Shown one piece after another: positions 58,806 to 64,000 of a stretch of DNA of 64,000 nt. Source of the stretch: VGBV01 sp963780395 (GTDB lineage Bacteria; Actinomycetota; Thermoleophilia; Solirubrobacterales; 70-9); the NCBI GenBank assembly GCA_963780395.1, contig CAWABY010000004.1:124001-188000 (forward strand). The letters are read 5' to 3'. The notes under the pieces were generated by a model. The model had not been told where the DNA came from. It did no database searches and worked only from the letters and a program-made list of their open reading frames with translations. Every line of letters begins with the position of its first letter. Positions within the stretch are counted from its first letter, which is position 1. A program made the position numbers and the translations under genes.

Positions 58806-58848
58806 GGGCCGGGGAGGTGAAGTGGGAGGTGCTTCACCACCCCGGCCC
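58806..58848 (-). promoter_or_regulatory. 17-bp hairpin in the mraZ leader
   Basis: Arms 58806-58822 and 58832-58848 pair at 16 of 17 positions (single A-A mismatch) around a 9-nt loop. The element lies between the predicted promoter and the mraZ start, so it should form in the 5' leader of the whole dcw transcript. It could attenuate transcription or shield the leader. No T-tract follows. Confidence 0.55.
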
Positions 58849-58868
58849 GTTGACCAACTCGAAGCGGC

Positions 58869-58897
58869 ACACTAACCCACTCTGCCCCACTTCGCAA
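58869..58897 (-). promoter_or_regulatory. mraZ/dcw promoter with MraZ-type TGGGN boxes in the spacer
   Basis: Minus strand: TTGCGA (58897-58892), 17 nt, TAGTGT (58874-58869). Two TGGG boxes at 58889-58886 and 58879-58876 sit exactly 10 bp apart within the spacer, with weaker copies in the same phase. The known E. coli MraZ operator is TGGGN repeats separated by 5 bp. Binding here would cover the promoter and give autorepression of the cluster. Confidence 0.65.
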
Positions 58898-59066
58898 CAC
58901 AACCACACACGCGGCATTCGATCGGATCCGTCGGACGGAACTGCTACCCGGCCTCAGAGGTGCCGGATTTGGCTCTGTAGCGGCGTTTGCGGGCCGCGCG
59001 CGGAGCCCCTGAAAAGCGGCTGGGGAAGGCGCAGGGTGCAAGCCGCCTTGCAGGCCCAGCCCCCGG

Positions 59067-59109
59067 AGTTGGCGCTTTTCTCCCGCATGGGGCGAGAAAG
59101 GCGCCAACT
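59067..59109. repeat. REP-like palindrome, copy C
   Basis: AGTTGGCGCTTTTCTC (59067-59082) and GAGAAAGGCGCCAACT (59094-59109) pair at 15 of 16 positions, the exception being a G-T pair. The TTGGCGC-TTTTC core matches copies A and B near 4.4 kb. It lies between tadC and the mraZ promoter. Apart from this element, 58898-59182 shows no gene or motif I recognise. Confidence 0.65.
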
Positions 59110-59182
59110 GCGAGGGGTCACGGCCTCCCCCCTTCCCCAGCCGGTTTCTGATCCCTCAACGCGGCCGGGACGTCGGCCCGCC

Positions 59183-60019
59183 TCAGAGGCCGGCAAGGAA
59201 GCGGTCGACGTTGGCGAGCAGGCCGGCGGCGATCATCAGCAGCACGGAGGGAACGAGCAGGAGGGCGACGGCGAGCTGGATCTTGGGGGCGGCGCGGGCG
59301 GCATGCTCCTCGACCCTGCGGCTCTGGACGGCGCGCAGCGAGTTGGCCTGCTCGGAGAGCTGCTCCGCGAGTGGGGAGCCGAAGCGGCGCGAGCGGTCGA
59401 TGACGCCGCACATGCCCGCGACCTCGGAGATAGGAACCCGACGGCGAAGGCTCTGCAGCAGCTCACGCTGAGGAGCGCCACACGACTCCTCCGCGGCCAA
59501 AACGGCGAGCTCGCTGGCAAGTGGCCCCTCCCCGCTGCCGAGCTCGGCCATCCCGGCGCTCGGGCTGCGGCCCGCCGCCGTCCCGACCGCCAGCAGGTCG
59601 AGCGCGTCCGGCAGCGACGCGCGAAGCGCGCTCAGGCGCGCTCGGGCACGTCGCTCCAGCCATGCGTCCGGGGCCAGGAAACCGGCGATCGGCATCGCCA
59701 GCCCCACAAGCCACGCCAGCCGGCCTGGAGCGGCCGGCGCCGCCACCGCGCCGACGAGCAGTCCGACCAGGGCGCCCCCGAGCTTGCCCAAGACCAGCGC
59801 AGGCACCGAGAGGCGGTCGCCCAGTCCCGAGCGTGCCAGCCGCGCCTCCAGGCCGAGCCGCCCGGACACCGCCGCGGCAAGCGCGCTCCTGCCGGGGACC
59901 CAACCGTCCCCCCGAGCATCCGGGTCACCGCCGGATCCTCGTCCCGTCAGCAGTTCCCGCGCCGCCGCGAGCCCGAGCGCAACCGCCGCCAGCAGCAGCA
60001 CGAGCATCAGGAAAGGCAC
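59183..60019 (-). CDS. tadC: Tad secretion/pilus inner-membrane protein TadC
   Basis: A 278-residue protein of the type II secretion F (T2SF) fold. N-terminal hydrophobic segments are followed by a cytoplasmic domain (RARLSALRASLPDALDLLAVGTAAG, the typical T2SF LPDALDLLA motif; PLASELAVLAAEESCGAPQREL). C-terminal helices near residues 245-275 follow (IQLAVALLLVPSVLLMIAAGLL). With the TadB part it forms the membrane platform for Flp-type pili or competence-like secretion. It follows the cpaF-tadB gene by 12 bp. Confidence 0.85.
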   Translation of the reverse strand: MPFLMLVLLLAAVALGLAAARELLTGRGSGGDPDARGDGWVPGRSALAAAVSGRLGLEARLARSGLGDRLSVPALVLGKLGGALVGLLVGAVAAPAAPGRLAWLVGLAMPIAGFLAPDAWLERRARARLSALRASLPDALDLLAVGTAAGRSPSAGMAELGSGEGPLASELAVLAAEESCGAPQRELLQSLRRRVPISEVAGMCGVIDRSRRFGSPLAEQLSEQANSLRAVQSRRVEEHAARAAPKIQLAVALLLVPSVLLMIAAGLLANVDRFLAGL

Positions 60020-60031
60020 GGCCGCCCCACT

Positions 60032-62041
60032 TCACTCCTGCGTCCGGCCCAGGCGGCGAATCGCTACGAAGCCGACGAGCTGCAGCCCGCCCGCTGCCAG
60101 CAGCATCGCCGCTGCCGCGGGCTCGGAGATCACGGCCGCGACGAAGCCCGGCTCGAGCAGTTCGGCGAACAGCGTTGCCCCCAGGGGCAGGGCGACGACG
60201 AGCAAGCCCGTGAAGCGGGCCTGGGTGGTGGCGGCACGCGCCTCGTCGGCGACGCGGTCGCGCTCGGCCGAGGCCAGGCCGAGCCTGCGCATGAGGGCGG
60301 CGATGTCACCCCCGGCGGCCTGCTGGCTCAACAGCGCCTGCCCGAGGGCGTCGACGCGGGGGGAGCGCAGTCGCGCGCGCAGGGCGCCGAGCGCCTCACC
60401 CGTCGAGGCGCCGAGCTCGAGGTCGGCTCGCACGCGGGCGAGCTCGGCGGCGGGCGGGCCCTGCAGAGAATCCGCGGCAGCCTCGAGCGCGGCGCGGATC
60501 GAGCGGCCGCCCGAGATGGCGTCGGCGATCGCCGAGGCGATCGCGGGGATCGAGCGCTCGACGGCGCGCCGGTAGCGCTCCCGACGCCGCGTGACCAACC
60601 AGCCCGCTACGGCGGGCCCGACGGCGGCGAGCACCGCGAGCGGCCCGGGACCGGCCAGGAAGAGCGCCGTTGCCAGGATCGCCGTGCTGCCCAGTAGCGC
60701 CAGACGCCGCCGCTCCTCGGCACTGGGGGCGTAGCCCTCCCTCCCCGCTCGCGCCAGCGGCTGCAGCGCCCACCCAAGCCATTCGAGCAAGCGGGGGGCC
60801 GCGAGCAGGGACTCGCGCGCTGCGACCGCGAGCAGCCCGCCGGCGAGCGCCGCGAGCGCGATCAGGGCCGCGTCGGCCATGCCGCTTGCCGTTCGCTCGA
60901 CGCCGCTGCGATAGACCTCGCGCACTCCGACCGAGCCGGCGCTGCGCACGACCTCGCTCACCTCGACCACGCGCCGGGAGCCGTCGCTGAGCCTGGCGAG
61001 GTGGACGACCAGGTCGATGCCACGGCCGAGCTGCTCGCGGATTGCGTCGTGGGGCAGGCCGACACCGGCCATCAGGGCGAGCGTCTCGACCCGGCGCAGG
61101 GCGTCCTCGGGCGAGTTCGCGTGCACGGTCGAGAGCGCACCCTCGTGGCCGGTGTTGAGCGCGGTCAGCAGGTCCAGCGCCTCGACACCGCGCACCTCGC
61201 CGATCACGATCCGGTCGGGGCGCATGCGCAGGGCGTTGCGCAGCAGGTCCCGGATCGTCACCCGGCCGCGGCCCTCGACGTTGGCCGGGCGGCTCTCCAG
61301 CCTGACCACGTGCGGCTGGCGCAGCTGCAGCTCAGCCGCGTCCTCGATCGTGATCACCCGCTCGGCGGGGTCGATGAAGGCCGAGAGCGCGTTCAGCAGC
61401 GTGGTCTTGCCCGAGCCGGTGCCGCCGCTGATCAGCACGCTCCTGCGGGCCCCGACCGCGGCCTCGAGCTGGTCCCGCAGCCCCTCGGTGACGGTTCCAA
61501 GCGCGACCAGCTCGTCCGGGCCAGGGCGCACCGCGGTGAAGCGCCGGATCGAGAGCGAGGCCCCGTCGACAGCCAGCGGCGGGATCACCACGTTCACCCG
61601 CGAGCCGTCGGCCAGGCGCGCGTCGACCATCGGGCTGAGCTCGTCCACTCGTCGCCCGAGCGGGGCCAGGATGCGCTCGACCGCGTCCATCAGCGCCTGC
61701 TCGGATTCGAAGTGGACGTCGGCCCTCTCGATGCGGCCGGCGCGCTCGACGTAGACGCAATCGGGCCCGTTCACCATCACCTCCTCGACCTCGGGGTCGG
61801 CCAGCACTTCTTCCAACGGGCCCAGGCCGACCGCCTCCCGCAGGATCAGCTCGACCAGGCGCTCGCGGGTGGCGGGCTCGAGCACAGCCGCACGCTCCTC
61901 CACGAGCGAGCGGATCGCCTCGGCGATCGGGGTGCCGTCGGCGCGCCCCGCCGCGGCCTCCGCGCGGCGGCGATCGAGCAGGTGCTCGCGCAGCGCCCCG
62001 GCGAGGGCGTCCAGATGCCGGCGCCGGACCACGTCATCCAT
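60032..62041 (-). CDS. CpaF/TadA secretion ATPase fused to TadB membrane protein
   Basis: One 669-residue frame from ATG at 62041. Residues 1-375 are a CpaF-type ATPase: EEVMVNGPDCVYVERAGRIE, Walker A ISGGTGSGKTTLLNAL, VITIEDAAELQLRQPHVVRLE, RPDRIVIGEVRGVEALDLL and LSTVHANSPEDALRR. From about 385 the sequence changes to a TadB T2SF protein (ALIALAALAGGLLAVAARES; RSIPAIASAIADAISGGRSI; SERDRVADEARAATTQARFT). No stop separates the parts; the ATG of TadB (about 60880) is internal. A lost stop through an indel is possible given the error pattern here, so the fusion is provisional. Confidence 0.85.
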   Translation of the reverse strand: MDDVVRRRHLDALAGALREHLLDRRRAEAAAGRADGTPIAEAIRSLVEERAAVLEPATRERLVELILREAVGLGPLEEVLADPEVEEVMVNGPDCVYVERAGRIERADVHFESEQALMDAVERILAPLGRRVDELSPMVDARLADGSRVNVVIPPLAVDGASLSIRRFTAVRPGPDELVALGTVTEGLRDQLEAAVGARRSVLISGGTGSGKTTLLNALSAFIDPAERVITIEDAAELQLRQPHVVRLESRPANVEGRGRVTIRDLLRNALRMRPDRIVIGEVRGVEALDLLTALNTGHEGALSTVHANSPEDALRRVETLALMAGVGLPHDAIREQLGRGIDLVVHLARLSDGSRRVVEVSEVVRSAGSVGVREVYRSGVERTASGMADAALIALAALAGGLLAVAARESLLAAPRLLEWLGWALQPLARAGREGYAPSAEERRRLALLGSTAILATALFLAGPGPLAVLAAVGPAVAGWLVTRRRERYRRAVERSIPAIASAIADAISGGRSIRAALEAAADSLQGPPAAELARVRADLELGASTGEALGALRARLRSPRVDALGQALLSQQAAGGDIAALMRRLGLASAERDRVADEARAATTQARFTGLLVVALPLGATLFAELLEPGFVAAVISEPAAAAMLLAAGGLQLVGFVAIRRLGRTQE

Positions 62042-62104
62042 GGCGTTCTGAGGGCCGGGAGGCAGCGCCTCTCCCCCAGTCCTCCAACCGTCAGAATCGG
62101 TGGC

Positions 62105-63372
62105 GTGAGCCCAGCACGTACCGACGTCACGCTGATAGGCCGCTCGTTCGGAACCGAGGATCAGCGGCTGCGCGACGGATTCACCCGCGCCGCCCAGCCG
62201 TTCAAATGGATCGAGGCGGGCACGACGCAGGCCGATGAGGCGCTGTCGGCCCTGGATCTGGATGAAGGCGACCTGCCGGTCGTGCTTGAGGGGTCGAACG
62301 CGATCCCCCACGCCACGTTCGAGCTCGTCGCCTCGGTTTGGGGAATGAGCGCGCCCCCTTCGAAGGCCAGCTACGACCTGCTGATCGTCGGTGCCGGGCC
62401 CGCCGGGCTGGCCGCTGCCGTCTATGCGGCATCCGACGGCCTCTCGACCCTGGTGGTTGAGCGGGACCTGCCTGGCGGACAGGCCTCCTACACATCGAAG
62501 ATCGAAAACTTCTTCGGCTTCCCCAAGGGAATCGGAGGCGCCGAGCTCGCCCGCCTCGCGGGCAGGCAGGCGGAACAGTTCGGCGCGGAGCTCTCGCTCC
62601 TCCACGCCGTCACGGCAGGGGTGCCGAGCTCGGGCGACGGCTTCAAGCTCGTGATCGACAACAAGCTCACGGTCGAGGCCCCGGTGGGGATCGGCTGCCC
62701 CGGCATGGTCTGGCGCCGCCTCGAGGTGGAGGGCGTGGACGAGCTGCTGGGCCACGGCGTCTACTACGGGGCAGGGCGCAGCGAGGCGGCCCAGTGCGAG
62801 AATCGCGACGTGGTGGTGGTCGGGGCCGGGAATTCCGCCGGCCAGGCCGCGATGCACCTCGTCCGGCGTCGGCGCCCGGGTGAAGATGCTGGTCCGGGGC
62901 GACGGCCTCGGCCGTTCCATGTCGGCCTACCTCGCGGAGAGGATCGAGGCCGTCGCCGCTGGTCGAGGTCCGGCTCGGCACACAGGTCGAGGAGGTCGAG
63001 TCGGCGGACGGCCGCCTGGCCGCCGCAATCGTCCGCGACGGGGATGGGTCCTCCGAGCGCCTGCCGGCGCAGCTCATGTTCCTCTGCCTCGGCGGCGAGC
63101 CCCGCACCCGCTGGGCGGCCGCGGACGGCGTCCCCACCGACGAGGCGGGGTACGTGCTCACCGGCCCAGACTTGCTGGAGGGCGGCAAGCGGCCCGATGG
63201 CTGGCCGCTCGACCGCGATCCGCTCACCCTGGAGACGAGGTTCCCGGGCCTGTTCGTAGCCGGCGACGCCCGCCACGGCTCCATCAAGCGGGTCGGGGCG
63301 GCGGTCGGCGAGGGGGCGATGGCGGTCGCCCTGGCCGAGCGGCGGCTGCGCGAGATGGAGGCCGAGGGCTGA
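62105..63372 (+). CDS. Thioredoxin-reductase-like flavoprotein with N-terminal thioredoxin-fold-like domain, two frameshifts
   Basis: The GTG at 62105 lies 7 nt after CAGAAT. Residues 1-85 (TDVTLIGRSFGTEDQRLRDG; EGDLPVVLEGSNAIPHATFE) look like a thioredoxin or glutaredoxin fold without the CxxC. The rest is a TrxB-type module: YDLLIVGAGPAGLAAAVYAA (FAD), RDLPGGQASYTSKIENFFGF, VVVVGAGNSAGQAAMHLV (NADPH) and FPGLFVAGDARHGSIKRVG. The redox CxxC of TrxB is replaced (GRSEAAQCEN), so it is not a classical thioredoxin reductase. Frames break near 62865 and 62970; dropping one base each joins VKMLVRGDGLGRSMSAYLAE and VRLGTQVEEVESADG. It is followed directly by a macrodomain gene. Confidence 0.8.
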
Positions 63373-63873
63373 ATGGCCACGATCGAGGTGGTCCAAGCGG
63401 ACATCACCAAGCTCGACGTGGACGCGATCGCCAACGCCGCGAACACGCAGTTGCGCCACGGGGGCGGCGTCGCCGCCGCCGTCTCCAGGGCGGGCGGCTC
63501 CGAGGTTCAGCGCGAGAGCGACGAGCGAGCACCGATCGGGCTCGGCGAGGCGGTCGCCACGACCGCCGGCGAAATGCCCAGCCGCTGGGTGATCCACGCG
63601 GCGACGATGGAGTTGGGCGGACCGACGTCGGCCGAGATCATTCGCAGGGCGACCGCGAGCACACTTGCCGCGGCGGAGGAGCTCGGGGCGAAGTCGCTGG
63701 CCTTGGTCGCCTTCGGCACCGGCGTCGGCGGCTTCCCGGTCGAAGAGGCGGCTCGGATCGAGGTCGAGGAGGTCCGCCGCCACCTAGACGGCGACAGCCG
63801 CCTGGAGCGGGTGGTCTTCGCCGTCCACGGCGAAGACGCCGAGGCGGCGTTCAAGGACGCGGCAACAGCCTGA
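63373..63873 (+). CDS. Macrodomain protein (ADP-ribose binding)
   Basis: A 166-residue stand-alone macrodomain: IEVVQADITKLDVDAIANAANTQLRHGGGVAAAV at the N-terminus with the NAAN and GGGVA loops that hold ADP-ribose, WVIHAATMELGG, and LVAFGTGVGGFPVEEAARI, the second ligand loop. Members hydrolyse O-acetyl-ADP-ribose or remove ADP-ribose from proteins or nucleic acids. The ATG directly abuts the stop of the flavoprotein gene (TGA at 63370-63372), so the two are co-translated; both bind nucleotide-derived ligands. It is convergent with the partial cpaB gene and overlaps it by 23 bp. Confidence 0.9.
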   Translation: MATIEVVQADITKLDVDAIANAANTQLRHGGGVAAAVSRAGGSEVQRESDERAPIGLGEAVATTAGEMPSRWVIHAATMELGGPTSAEIIRRATASTLAAAEELGAKSLALVAFGTGVGGFPVEEAARIEVEEVRRHLDGDSRLERVVFAVHGEDAEAAFKDAATA

Positions 63874-64000
63874 TCTCGCGGGCGCCACCCTCGGCGCCGA
63901 TCAGCTCCAGCGCCTGCCCGCGGGTCAGCGCAAGGGTGGCCGACCAGCCCTCCCCCGGCCCGGGTGGGCCGCTGAGAGCGAGCACCCGCACGCCCGAGGC
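63851..64000 (-). CDS. Probable Flp pilus assembly protein CpaB/RcpC, C-terminal fragment (runs off the right edge)
   Basis: Forty-nine codons enter from the right edge and end at TGA 63853-63851. The sequence ATLALTRGQALELIGAEGGAREIRLLPRP resembles the C-terminus of CpaB/RcpC proteins, where a thr-x-x-Gln-Ala-x-x-Leu helix is followed by a final strand R-x-I/V-x-L-L-x-R. It is on the same strand as cpaF-tadB-tadC, so it would be the upstream Tad gene. That context supports the call, but the fragment is short. Confidence 0.5.
   Translation of the reverse strand, partial: ASGVRVLALSGPPGPGEGWSATLALTRGQALELIGAEGGAREIRLLPRP

Noticed and set aside
60977..63259. Long plus-strand frame covering cpaF and the TrxB-like gene as one protein
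   Set aside because: Only the part after the GTG at 62105 has flavoprotein motifs. The upstream part is antisense to the ATPase.
1..64000. tRNA, rRNA, CRISPR arrays, prophage or transposase genes
   Set aside because: I looked in all gaps and found no cloverleaf with a T-loop motif, no regularly spaced repeats and no transposase or integrase motifs. A computed tRNA and Rfam scan would be decisive.

Overview
High-GC chromosomal DNA that is almost fully coding, with frequent 4-base gene overlaps. GTG and TTG starts, abundant leaderless promoters, Lys/Cys-tailed secreted beta-helix proteins, a DUF3352 membrane protein, a Tad locus and an FtsA-less division cluster point to an actinobacterium, most likely class Thermoleophilia (Solirubrobacterales-like). 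That placement is inferred from gene content; no rRNA is present. I recognised no tRNA, rRNA, CRISPR array, insertion sequence or prophage. LAYOUT. 1-10 kb: end of a translation/replication-restart block (fmt, def, priA), a PH-domain membrane protein, an AbiEi/DUF559 protein flanked by palindromic repeats, metK, a DUF3352 protein, der and cmk. 10-17 kb: an aromatic amino acid cluster (aroA, tyrA, DAHP synthase, hisC, aroH). The DAHP synthase is preceded by an apparent leader peptide ending Y-W-Y-W-R-F-S, which looks like a transcription attenuator. 17-23 kb: secreted cell-wall and surface proteins (muramoyl amidase; beta-helix/M14 fusion; beta-helix protein with Lys/Cys tail), scpAB and trpS. 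23-33 kb: an MFS pump, a polysaccharide deacetylase, a FetAB-type ABC transporter, an NHEJ set (ligase, Ku, LigD polymerase domain), a lipoprotein glutathione peroxidase and a MocR regulator. 33-38 kb: the glycine cleavage system (gcvT, gcvH, gcvPA, gcvPB). 38-59 kb: a full dcw cluster on the minus strand (mraZ, rsmH, ftsL-like, ftsI, murE, murF, mraY, murD, ftsW, murG, murC, murB, ftsQ, ftsZ), interrupted twice by accessory genes. 59-64 kb: Tad pilus genes (tadC, a cpaF-tadB fusion, the end of cpaB) with a TrxB-like flavoprotein and a macrodomain protein between them on the other strand. SEQUENCE QUALITY. Many conserved single-copy genes (priA, aroA, gcvT, ftsZ, mraZ and others) carry single-base frameshifts, mostly +1 and often in short G/C runs. 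This looks like uncorrected assembly error rather than gene decay. I therefore annotate these genes over their full extent and mark the break. Apparent fusions or run-ons (PriA-Def, MurF into MraY, Ku/LigD) must be judged with this in mind.
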